From Pseudomonas sp. FP453 (GTDB lineage: Bacteria; Pseudomonadota; Gammaproteobacteria; Pseudomonadales; Pseudomonadaceae): a stretch of 64,000 bases of DNA. A model generated the notes under the pieces. It had not been told where the DNA came from. It made no database searches and worked only from the letters and a program-made list of their open reading frames with translations. Location: contig NZ_CP117435.1 in assembly GCF_030687495.1 (NCBI RefSeq), positions 4,530,501 to 4,594,500 on the forward strand, read 5' to 3'. Numbering within the stretch: position 1 is the stretch's first letter; each line of letters opens with the position of its first letter. Positions 41,440-48,538 of the stretch are shown here, in pieces. The translations under genes were made by a program, and so were the position numbers.

Positions 41440-41818
41440 TGTTGACCTGACCACACACCGCACACACATGCGCCACCTGCTTCGCATCAGCACTTCCCGC
41501 CTGCACCGGACAAGTAAACCGATACCCTCTGCCATAGATCGTCTTGATAAAGCCCTTGTCGGCTTTCAAGTGCTTGCGTAACGAGTAAATGCATCGTGTC
41601 AGCGACTCCTCGGCCACCTCGCCTCTGGGCCATGCGAGTTCCAGCAAGCGGTCCTTGGTCATCAACGTGCCACCAGACCCCAGCAGCAACCGCAGCACCA
41701 AACCCTCCTTGGGTGGCAACTGAACGTCTGTCCCTCCCCCCGTCAACCGACCATCGCCATGCAAGGTCCAACGGGCAAAAACAAGAGACGTCGCTGACCC
41801 GTCAATCACGACCGCCAT
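41432..41818 (-). CDS. HilA-like DNA-binding protein, truncated to the winged helix
   Basis: A 128-residue protein that is almost entirely an OmpR/PhoB-type winged-helix domain. VQLPPKEGLVLRLLLGSGG, then EESLTRCIYSLRKHL and IKTIYGRGYRFTCPV, closely follow the N-terminal domain of HilA, the SPI-1 master regulator. HilA has about 550 residues; here the C-terminal effector/TPR part is missing and a short tail ([14 protein letters not shown]) replaces it. ATG 41818 has AGAGGT four bases upstream. It may still bind DNA. Coupled to the IagB-like gene. Confidence 0.8.
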   Translation of the reverse strand: MAVVIDGSATSLVFARWTLHGDGRLTGGGTDVQLPPKEGLVLRLLLGSGGTLMTKDRLLELAWPRGEVAEESLTRCIYSLRKHLKADKGFIKTIYGRGYRFTCPVQAGSADAKQVAHVCAVCGQVNNV

Positions 41819-41983
41819 ACGCACCTCTGCATCCAACTACTGACATTGAAATCCTTATTCCCTGTACTGGCTCACCCGCCAACATCACGACTATAAGAAG
41901 CAGTCCTACACCTCGCCCTAGGGAAAAACCCATTCATCCAGCGCTTTTCGCAGGTGCTCAGTAGGACGATTCTTTATCCAGCC

Positions 41984-42199
41984 TTACCGAGCGACCCAAT
42001 CCTGGTAAACCTCATGCAACTCAACACCCAATCGATCCTCCAATTGCACCAACTCTCCCAAAGCCATCAACTGACCATTGACCCGCACCTCCACACAGCG
42101 AATGACTTCAGGTGTCAGCGGCAACACCTTGCCCACTGCAAACGCCGCCAGACGCTTGCGACTGATCAGTTGCTCTTGCAGGAGTATTTCCAGGTGCAT
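41984..42199 (-). pseudogene. SpaO/SctQ C-terminal fragment (SpoA domain)
   Basis: A 71-residue frame whose last 45 residues (VIRCVEVRVNGQLMALGELVQLEDRLGVELHEVY) match the SpoA (FliN-like) domain at the end of SpaO/SctQ, the cytoplasmic sorting-platform protein of type III secretion. The full protein is about 300 residues; the rest is absent. It starts 15 bases after the stop of the InvG-like remnant, whereas many genes separate them in a complete locus. SpaO is known to make a separate short C-terminal product, so the piece could in principle still fold; a relic is more likely. Confidence 0.72.
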
Positions 42200-42214
42200 G
42201 GACAAGCGCCCTAT

Positions 42215-43126
42215 TCATGGAGAAATTTCGCGACCCCGTTGCATGAACGCGCGATGCACACGCTCATGCTGCTCCGCCGTCAAGGGTGATGGCCCGGGAG
42301 GGGTCGTCTGGGTCTTGAGTTCGTTGTGGTCGGCACCGACCTGCCACAACGAGACCTCATCCGGCCGGGTGAGCACATCCAGCTCCGCGACCCACTGCTT
42401 GATAAGGCTCACCTGGTCGGGCTTGCCCTGGATCAGCAGGCTGTTGGTGTCTGGATAGGCAATGAACGTAAGGCTGCCGTCAGCCAGTTGCGTCTTGTGC
42501 TCGCTGGACAACCGGGCTTCGATCATCGAAGCCATCCCCGGCACGCTGACCGTGTCCGCACCCACTCCAAATTGACGATCAGCGACGTTGACATTGAACA
42601 CCTGCACCACGCCAACGGCGGGCAACTCCACGCGCGGCTGGGCAGGTGGCCGATCCATCAATTGCGCCATGCGCAGCACCTGATCGACATAGCTTGGCGG
42701 CCCCGTGACGGAGAACATGCGTTCCGCGCTTTTATGCAAGGGATAGCTGGACTCATCCAGCCCCGTACGACGCATCAGGCCCCGCAGCCTGTCGACGGAA
42801 ATGTGCCGCAACGCCACCACCGAGCTCCTCACCTCATCGGCTTCGTAGAGGTACAGGACTTTCCCATCGCGATGCCAGATCAGGCCCTCCTGCATGGCCA
42901 GTAGCTCCAGGACCTGTTGCGGCGCATCAAAATCAAACAACCCACTGACGTGCAGGCGAGCGACTTTGCGGCTGAGCACAACCGACAAGCCCAGTGGCAC
43001 CGAGAGCGCGGTAAAAAAACGCTGCAGGTTCTCCTCCTGCGCCCGGTAGGGCTCGCCCCTGGCTGCGCAGGTGCCCAGCGCTAACGCAGCGCACAACAAC
43101 CAGCTGCACAGCCGGTGGCGGGTCAT
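42215..43126 (-). pseudogene. InvG/SctC-like secretin remnant with internal deletion
   Basis: A 303-residue frame with a signal peptide (MTRHRLCSWLLCAALALGTCAARG) and the N0/N1/N3 region of InvG: LRRFF-like NLQRFFTALSVPLGLSVVLS, QEGLIWHRDGKVLYLYEADEVR, VTGPPSYVDQVLRMA and AYPDTNSLLIQGKPDQV. The match ends after VSLWQVGADHNELKTQ, exactly where the secretin barrel would begin. The last residues (PSPLTAEQHERVHRAFMQRG) resemble the extreme C-terminal tail of InvG, so about 200 residues appear deleted in frame. It cannot form an outer-membrane channel. Confidence 0.8.
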
Positions 43127-43251
43127 CCTTGCAGGGAAAGCACTCTTCACCTTGGTTATCTCGGCAGCCTGGCGTGACAAAGCGGCCATACTGAGAGCCA
43201 GCCAGTTTTCAATCTTGACGGAAAACTGACGGCACACCTCCCCCCTGCCCA

Positions 43252-43267
43252 TGGCATGTGCATTGCT
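43252..43267 (+). promoter_or_regulatory. Sigma-54 promoter of nasST
   Basis: TGGCAT-GTGCA-TTGCT matches the -24/-12 consensus (TGGCAC-N5-TTGCW) with correct spacing. It suggests nitrogen control through NtrC and RpoN. The transcript would start near 43279, just before the first leader hairpin. Confidence 0.75.
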
Positions 43268-43286
43268 ACATACACTCATCAGAGCG

Positions 43287-43375
43287 CGTGCCAACGAAGG
43301 CACGGGCCTACGGACAAAGGCGTCGTTACCCTGCAATGGCCTCTAGCGCCATCCGAGGGAACGACGCTTTTTTTT
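43287..43375 (+). promoter_or_regulatory. ANTAR-type antitermination leader of nasST
   Basis: Hairpin P1 is CGTGCC-AACGAA-GGCACG (43287-43304) and P2 is ACGGAC-AAAGGC-GTCGT (43310-43326, one bulged G). Both have six-base loops with A at position 1 and G at position 4, the recognition feature of ANTAR proteins. P2 overlaps the 5' arm of a terminator (GCGTCGTT.CCCT at 43320-43332 pairing with AGGGAACGACGC at 43356-43367, then eight T). Binding by NasT should stabilise P2 and prevent the terminator. Confidence 0.75.
43320..43375 (+). terminator. Conditional terminator in the nasST leader
   Basis: Twelve base pairs interrupted by one unpaired A, with an inner ATGGC/GCCAT hairpin, followed by eight T residues; it ends 20 bases before the nasS start. 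It is mutually exclusive with the P2 hairpin. Confidence 0.82.
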
Positions 43376-43395
43376 CAGAGAAAAGGCAGGTGTTG

Positions 43396-44622
43396 ATGAA
43401 CGAACCGGCAGATAACCACCTGAAAAGAGACCCACTGGCCTGGGTCAACGGCAGTGACGCGCCGGAGAAGAGCAGCCTCGACCTGGGCTTCATGGCCCTG
43501 AGTGATTGCGCCTCGCTGGTGGTTGCCGCCACCCAGGGCTTCGCCCAACCCTATGGCCTGACACTCAACCTCAAGCGCCAGGCGTCATGGGCCACCCTGC
43601 GCGACAAACTGGTCAGCGGCGAACTGGACGCCGCCCACAGCCTGTACGGCCTGATCTATGCCGTGCACCTGGGCATCGGCGGTGTAGCGCCCACCGACAT
43701 GGCGGTGCTGATGGGGCTGAACCAGAACGGCCAGAGCATCAACCTGTCTCACCGCCTGCAACAGCAAGGCGTGGTCACTCCTGAGGCACTGGATCGCCAT
43801 GTGCACCAAAGCCGCACAAAACTGACCTTCGCCCAGACGTTTCCCACCGGCACCCACGCCATGTGGCTGTATTACTGGCTGGCGAGCCAAGGCATCCACC
43901 CGCTGCAGGACGTCAACAGCGTGGTGGTGCCGCCGCCGCAAATGGTCGCGCACCTGCAAGCCGGGCGTATCGATGGTTTTTGTGTCGGCGAACCCTGGAG
44001 CGCCAGCGCGGTGCAACAAAACCAGGGCTTTACCTTGGCAACCACCCAGGCGATCTGGCCAGACCACCCGGAGAAAGTCCTCGGCTGTACCCAGGCGTTT
44101 GTCGAGCAATACCCCAACACCGCCCGCGTGTTGGTAATGGCCATCCTCGAAGCCAGCCGCTTCATCGAACAGAGCCAGGAAAACCGCCGCTCCACCGCCC
44201 AACTGCTCAGCGCCCGCGACTACCTCGACGCGCCGCTCGACTGCATCGAACCCCGCCTGCTCGGCACCTATGACGACGGCCTCGGCCACCAATGGCAAGA
44301 CCCCCATGCCCTGCGTTTTTTTGCCGATGGCGCGGTGAACCTGCCGTATCTCTCGGACGGCATGTGGTTCATGACCCAATTCCGCCGCTGGGGCCTGTTG
44401 CGCGAAGACCCGGACTACCTCGGAGTTGCCCGCCAGGTGCAGCAATTGACGCTGTATCGCGAAGCCGCCAGCGCCGTTGGCGTCACCCCCATCGCCCAGG
44501 ACATGCGCAGCAGCCAATTGATCGACGGCAAGCTCTGGGACGGTTCCAACCCCGCCGCCTATGCGCGCAGTTTCCGTCTGCACGCCATGACTGATCCTAC
44601 CGGCCGCCAGGCCCAGCGCTGA
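43396..44622 (+). CDS. nasS: Nitrate/nitrite sensor NasS
   Basis: A 408-residue NrtA/NasS-family nitrate-binding protein. No signal peptide is present, so it is cytoplasmic and a sensor rather than a transport component. Motifs include MALSDCASLVVAATQGF, LVSGELDAAHSL, TFPTGTHAMWLYYWLA and DGFCVGEPWSASAV. In studied systems NasS holds NasT inactive until nitrate or nitrite binds. ATG 43396 has AGG eight bases upstream. It is followed after 13 bases by nasT. Confidence 0.92.
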   Translation: MNEPADNHLKRDPLAWVNGSDAPEKSSLDLGFMALSDCASLVVAATQGFAQPYGLTLNLKRQASWATLRDKLVSGELDAAHSLYGLIYAVHLGIGGVAPTDMAVLMGLNQNGQSINLSHRLQQQGVVTPEALDRHVHQSRTKLTFAQTFPTGTHAMWLYYWLASQGIHPLQDVNSVVVPPPQMVAHLQAGRIDGFCVGEPWSASAVQQNQGFTLATTQAIWPDHPEKVLGCTQAFVEQYPNTARVLVMAILEASRFIEQSQENRRSTAQLLSARDYLDAPLDCIEPRLLGTYDDGLGHQWQDPHALRFFADGAVNLPYLSDGMWFMTQFRRWGLLREDPDYLGVARQVQQLTLYREAASAVGVTPIAQDMRSSQLIDGKLWDGSNPAAYARSFRLHAMTDPTGRQAQR

Positions 44623-44635
44623 CAGGAAGACCGAT

Positions 44636-45211
44636 ATGCTGCGAATCCTGTTGATCAATGACACCCCGCGCAAAGTCGGGCGGCTCAAGGCTGCGCTGAT
44701 CGAGGCCGGGTTCGAGGTGATCGATGAGTCCGGCCTGACCATCGACCTGCCCGGGCGCGTCGAAACGGTGCGCCCGGACGTGATCCTGATCGATACCGAG
44801 TCACCCGGGCGCGACGTGATGGAGCAAGTGGTGCTGGTCAGCCGCGACCAGCCCCGGCCCATCGTGATGTTTACCGACGAGCACGACCCGAATGTGATGC
44901 GCCAGGCGATCAAGTCCGGCGTCAGCGCCTATATCGTCGAAGGCATCCAGGCCCAGCGCCTGCAACCGATCCTCGACGTGGCCATGGCGCGCTTCGAGAG
45001 CGACCAGGCCCTGCGCGCCCAGTTGCAGGCCCGTGACCAACAGTTGGCCGAGCGCAAGCGCATCGAACTGGCCAAGGGCATGCTGATGAAAATGAAGGCC
45101 TGCAACGAGGAAGAGGCCTACACCCTGATGCGCCGCCAGGCCATGAGCCGCCAGCAGAAACTGATCCAGGTGGCGGAGCAGATTATCGCCATGAGCGAGT
45201 TGCTCGGCTGA
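44636..45211 (+). CDS. nasT: ANTAR-domain antiterminator NasT
   Basis: A 191-residue response-regulator-like protein. The receiver-like domain (MLRILLINDTPRKVG...PDVILIDTESPGRD) is followed by a C-terminal ANTAR RNA-binding domain (ERKRIELAKGMLMKMKACNEEEAYTLMRRQAMSRQQKLIQVAEQI). It should bind paired hexaloop hairpins in leaders and block termination when released by NasS. Three such leaders occur in this window. AGGAAG lies about eight bases before the ATG. Confidence 0.94.
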   Translation: MLRILLINDTPRKVGRLKAALIEAGFEVIDESGLTIDLPGRVETVRPDVILIDTESPGRDVMEQVVLVSRDQPRPIVMFTDEHDPNVMRQAIKSGVSAYIVEGIQAQRLQPILDVAMARFESDQALRAQLQARDQQLAERKRIELAKGMLMKMKACNEEEAYTLMRRQAMSRQQKLIQVAEQIIAMSELLG

Positions 45212-45213
45212 TC

Positions 45214-45229
45214 TGGCTCAGCTCTTGCT
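45214..45229 (+). promoter_or_regulatory. Sigma-54 promoter of nasA
   Basis: TGGCTC-AGCTC-TTGCT, with GG and GC correctly spaced for RpoN. It begins three bases after the nasT stop, so nasA can be transcribed separately from nasST. Confidence 0.75.
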
Positions 45230-45243
45230 AAAGGATCCCTATA

Positions 45244-45325
45244 GGTAACCAACGGCGGTTGCCCCTCCACGACAAAGACGTCGCACATCCGGTTTGCCCC
45301 TCGCGAACCCGGTGGCGGCGTTTTT
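45244..45325 (+). promoter_or_regulatory. ANTAR-type antitermination leader of nasA
   Basis: P1 is GGTAACC-AACGGC-GGTTGCC (45244-45263, seven base pairs) and P2 is CGAC-AAAGAC-GTCG (45270-45283). Both hexaloops carry A1 and G4. The 3' side of P2 is shared with the terminator 5' arm (from about 45279), which pairs with 45306-45320 and ends in five T. A second GC-rich hairpin (GGCCCCA/TGGGGCC, about 45333-45351) follows. The layout matches the nasST and nirB leaders. Confidence 0.8.
45279..45325 (+). terminator. Conditional terminator in the nasA leader
   Basis: An imperfect stem of about 14 pairs (CGTCGC..CA.CCGG.TT with its complement) followed by TTTTT. Formation excludes the P2 antiterminator hairpin. 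Confidence 0.72.
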
Positions 45326-45422
45326 GCGTTTTGGCCCCAGCGTTTGGGGCCGGTGGGGCGGCCTTCGCCGGCAGCTCCATCACCAGGCCTTCTTATAAGA
45401 CTCCCAACCGTTGAGGTGCGTG

Positions 45423-46634
45423 ATGAAATCAAGCTTCTGGAAATCCGGGCACACCCCGACCCTGTTTGCCGCGTTCCTGTATTTCGATTTGAGCTTCATG
45501 GTCTGGTATTTGTTGGGCCCGCTGGCGATCCAGATTGCCGCCGACCTGCACCTGACCACACAACAACGCGGCCTGATGGTTGCGACGCCGATCCTCGCCG
45601 GCGCGGTGCTGCGCTTTTTGATGGGCATGCTGGCCGACAAGCTGTCGCCCAAGACAGCCGGCCTGATCGGCCAGGTGATCGTGATCGCGGCGTTGTTCGG
45701 CGCCTGGAAACTCGGGATTCACAGCTACGAACAAGCCTTGCTGCTGGGTGTGTTCCTTGGCATGGCTGGCGCGTCGTTTGCGGTCGCCTTGCCACTGGCG
45801 TCCCAGTGGTACCCCGCTGAACACCAGGGCAAAGCCATGGGCATCGCCGGTGCGGGCAACTCCGGCACCGTGTTTGCGGCGTTGCTGGCGCCAGTGCTGG
45901 CCGCCGCGTTTGGCTGGAGCAATGTGTTCGGTTTTGCCCTGATTCCCTTGATCCTGACCCTGATCGTCTTCGCCTGGCTCGCGCGCAACGCCCCGGAACG
46001 GCCAAAAGCCAAAGCCATGGCCGACTACTTCAAGGCCCTGGGCGACCGCGACAGTTGGTGGTTCATGTTTTTCTACAGCGTGACCTTCGGCGGTTTTATC
46101 GGCCTGGCCAGCGCCCTGCCCGGCTATTTCAACGACCAGTACGGCCTGAGCCCGGTGGCGGCCGGCTACTACACCGCCGCCTGTGTGTTCGGCGGCAGCC
46201 TCATGCGCCCATTGGGCGGCGCACTGGCCGATCGTTTCGGCGGGATTCGCACCCTGCTCGGCATGTACGGCGTGGCGGCGGTCTGCATTGCCGCAGTGGG
46301 CTTCAACCTGCCGAGTTCCTACGCGGCCCTGGCGCTTTTCGTCTGCACCATGCTCGGCCTCGGCGCAGGCAATGGCGCAGTGTTCCAATTGGTACCCCAA
46401 CGTTTCCGCCGCGAAATCGGCGTGATGACCGGCTTGATCGGCATGGCCGGTGGTATCGGCGGCTTTGCCCTCGCGGCGGGCATGGGCGCGATCAAACAGA
46501 GCACCGGCAGCTATCAATTGGCCCTGTGGCTGTTCGCCAGCCTCGGCGTGCTGGCCTGGTTCGGCCTGCACGGCGTGAAACGTCGCTGGCGCACCACCTG
46601 GGGCTCGGCCGCCGTAACGGCCGCGCGCGTCTGA
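45423..46634 (+). CDS. nasA: Nitrate/nitrite MFS transporter
   Basis: A 403-residue inner-membrane transporter of the NarK/NasA branch of the major facilitator superfamily, with about twelve helices. Two nitrate signature motifs are visible, GMAGASFAVALPLASQWYP with AGAGNSGTVFAALLAP, and GLGAGNGAVFQLVPQRF with GMAGGIGGFALA. ATG 45423 has GAGG six bases upstream. Its stop overlaps the start of the phosphatase/kinase gene (TGATGA), so the two are translationally coupled. Confidence 0.94.
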   Translation: MKSSFWKSGHTPTLFAAFLYFDLSFMVWYLLGPLAIQIAADLHLTTQQRGLMVATPILAGAVLRFLMGMLADKLSPKTAGLIGQVIVIAALFGAWKLGIHSYEQALLLGVFLGMAGASFAVALPLASQWYPAEHQGKAMGIAGAGNSGTVFAALLAPVLAAAFGWSNVFGFALIPLILTLIVFAWLARNAPERPKAKAMADYFKALGDRDSWWFMFFYSVTFGGFIGLASALPGYFNDQYGLSPVAAGYYTAACVFGGSLMRPLGGALADRFGGIRTLLGMYGVAAVCIAAVGFNLPSSYAALALFVCTMLGLGAGNGAVFQLVPQRFRREIGVMTGLIGMAGGIGGFALAAGMGAIKQSTGSYQLALWLFASLGVLAWFGLHGVKRRWRTTWGSAAVTAARV

Positions 46635-48304
46635 TGAGCCTGCGACTGAGCATCGCCCACGCCAGCGCCATCGGCCCACGACCGGAAAACCAGGACGCGC
46701 TGCGGGTGGTCACGCCCGTGGCCGAACTGGCCGCGAGCAAAGGCTACCTGTGCGCGCTGGCCGACGGCGTGAGCCAATGCGCCGATGGCGGCCTGGCCGC
46801 CCGTTCGACCTTGCAGGCGCTGGCCCTCGACTACTACGCCACGCCGCAGACCTGGGGCGTGGCCCAGGCGCTGGAACGCTTGCTGCTCGCGCAGAATCGC
46901 TGGTTGCAAGCCAATGGCGGTGGCCAGCCGCTGCTGACCACCCTCAGCGCCCTGGTGTTTCGCGGCCAGCGCTTCACCCTGGCCCATGTTGGCGATTGCC
47001 GGGTGTATCGCTGGCTGGAGGGCGAGCTGCAACGCATCAGCGAAGACCATGTGTGGGAACAGCCGGGCATGCAGCATGTGCTCAAGCGCGCCCTCGGCCT
47101 GGATCAACACCTGGTGCTGGATTTTCTCGACGGCGAACTGCGTGAGGGCGAGTGCTTCCTGCTGGTCAGCGACGGTGTGTGGGCCACCTTGGGCGACAAC
47201 AGCATCAGCACGATCCTGCGGGAGCAAAGCGACCTCGACCTGGCGGTCAACACCTTGGTCAACGCCGCGCACCTGGCCGGCAGCCAGGACAATGCCAGCG
47301 CCTTGCTGGTGCGGATCGACACACTCGGCGCCGCGACCCTCGGCGATGCCCTGGTGCAGTTGCAGCAGTGGCCGCTGCCGCCGCGATTAAAAGCCGGACA
47401 ACACTTCGAAGGCTGGCAAGTGGAAAGCCTGCTGGCCCAGAGCCAACAGTCACTGTTGTACCGGGTGCGCGATGCCCAACAGCAACCTTGGCTGCTGAAG
47501 ACCCTGCCGCTCAACCGTGACGACGACAACGATGCGGGCCAGGCCTTGCTGTCGGAGGAATGGTTTCTGCGCCGGGTCGCCGGGCGGGCATTTCCTGAAG
47601 TCCATGCCGCCAGCGCGCGTCAGCATTTGTACTATGTGATGCGTGAATATTCGGGGCAAACCCTGGCGCAGTTGTTCCAGCAACAAGGCCCATTGCCCCT
47701 GGCGCAATGGCAGTCCATCGCCGAGCGGTTGGTGCGGGCGGTGGGCCTGCTGCATCGGCGACAGATCCTGCACCGCGACATAAAACCGGAGAACCTGCTG
47801 CTGGGGGACGACGGCGAACTGCGTGTGCTGGATTTCGGCCTGGCCTACTGTCCGGGGCTCTCGGAAGACCGCGCCCACTTGCTGCCCGGCACCCCGAGCT
47901 TTATCGCCCCCGAGGCCTTCGGCGGTGAACTTCCTACGGCCCAGCAGGATTTATACAGCGTTGGCGTGACGCTGTATTACCTGCTGACCGGGCATTATCC
48001 CTACGGTGAGATCGAAGCCTTTCAACGGCCGCGCTTCACCCAGGCCGTCAGCGCCAGCCGCTACCGTCCCGACCTGCCCGAATGGCTACCCCTCTGCCTG
48101 GAACGGGCAGTGGCCGCTCACCCCACACAACGTTACGAAACGGCCGAGGAATGGCTGCGGGCCCTGGAGCAGGCCGACCGCCGCGAATTAAGCGTGCGCC
48201 CCAGGCCGCTGCTGGAGCGTGAACCGCTCAAGGTCTGGCAAACCCTGGCGGCCGTGTCTTTGCTGTTCAATCTGGTGCTGTTGTACTGGCTGTTGCACCA
48301 CTAG
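46634..48304 (+). CDS. Bifunctional PP2C phosphatase / Ser-Thr protein kinase, membrane-tailed
   Basis: A 556-residue fusion. The N-terminal PP2C phosphatase (about residues 1-235) has ENQDALRVV, CALADGVSQCADGG, AHVGDCRVYRW, LLVSDGVWATL and DNASALLVR. The kinase domain (about 255-520) has the catalytic loop HRDIKPENLLL, DFGLA in place of DFG and GTPSFIAPEAFGG. A final hydrophobic helix (LAAVSLLFNLVLLYWLLHH) anchors it to the membrane. The same fusion lies beside nasA and nirB in P. aeruginosa (PA1782). A role in regulating nitrate uptake or reduction is plausible but unproven. Confidence 0.9.
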   Translation: MSLRLSIAHASAIGPRPENQDALRVVTPVAELAASKGYLCALADGVSQCADGGLAARSTLQALALDYYATPQTWGVAQALERLLLAQNRWLQANGGGQPLLTTLSALVFRGQRFTLAHVGDCRVYRWLEGELQRISEDHVWEQPGMQHVLKRALGLDQHLVLDFLDGELREGECFLLVSDGVWATLGDNSISTILREQSDLDLAVNTLVNAAHLAGSQDNASALLVRIDTLGAATLGDALVQLQQWPLPPRLKAGQHFEGWQVESLLAQSQQSLLYRVRDAQQQPWLLKTLPLNRDDDNDAGQALLSEEWFLRRVAGRAFPEVHAASARQHLYYVMREYSGQTLAQLFQQQGPLPLAQWQSIAERLVRAVGLLHRRQILHRDIKPENLLLGDDGELRVLDFGLAYCPGLSEDRAHLLPGTPSFIAPEAFGGELPTAQQDLYSVGVTLYYLLTGHYPYGEIEAFQRPRFTQAVSASRYRPDLPEWLPLCLERAVAAHPTQRYETAEEWLRALEQADRRELSVRPRPLLEREPLKVWQTLAAVSLLFNLVLLYWLLHH

Positions 48305-48364
48305 AGGGCGAAACAAGCTCGCCGGATCCGGCGCAAACCCAATAAAAACAGGGGCAGGCCAACT

Positions 48365-48380
48365 TGGCACAAGCACTGCA
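48365..48380 (+). promoter_or_regulatory. Sigma-54 promoter of nirBD-nasC-cobA
   Basis: TGGCAC-AAGCA-CTGCA keeps the invariant GG and GC at the right spacing for RpoN. It lies about 30 bases before the first leader hairpin of nirB. Confidence 0.72.
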
Positions 48381-48411
48381 TTAGCTCCTTCAACAACACA
48401 CATATAGCCGC

Positions 48412-48500
48412 CCCTTCAACGACGAAGGGCCGTGCTTCCCGACAGAACGGGACCAGGACAAAGGCGTCCTCGCTAGCTAGCTAGCGGGGGCGCCTTTTTT
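48412..48500 (+). promoter_or_regulatory. ANTAR-type leader of nirB with three hexaloop hairpins
   Basis: Three consecutive perfect hairpins have six-base loops with A1 and G4: CCCTTC-AACGAC-GAAGGG (48412-48429), TCCCG-ACAGAA-CGGGA (48437-48452) and AGGAC-AAAGGC-GTCCT (48455-48470). The third overlaps the 5' arm of a terminator (GGCG.CC.CGCTAG with CTAGCG.GG.CGCC) that ends in six T at 48495-48500. The first and third loops match those of the nasST and nasA leaders almost exactly; the middle hairpin is extra. Confidence 0.82.
48463..48500 (+). terminator. Conditional terminator in the nirB leader
   Basis: GGCGTCCTCGCTAG pairs with CTAGCGGGGGCGCC with two mismatches around CTAG; six T residues follow. 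It excludes the third hexaloop hairpin. Confidence 0.82.
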
Positions 48501-48538
48501 GTTTGCGCGTGATTTGTCGAGCCATTGCGGAGAACGAC

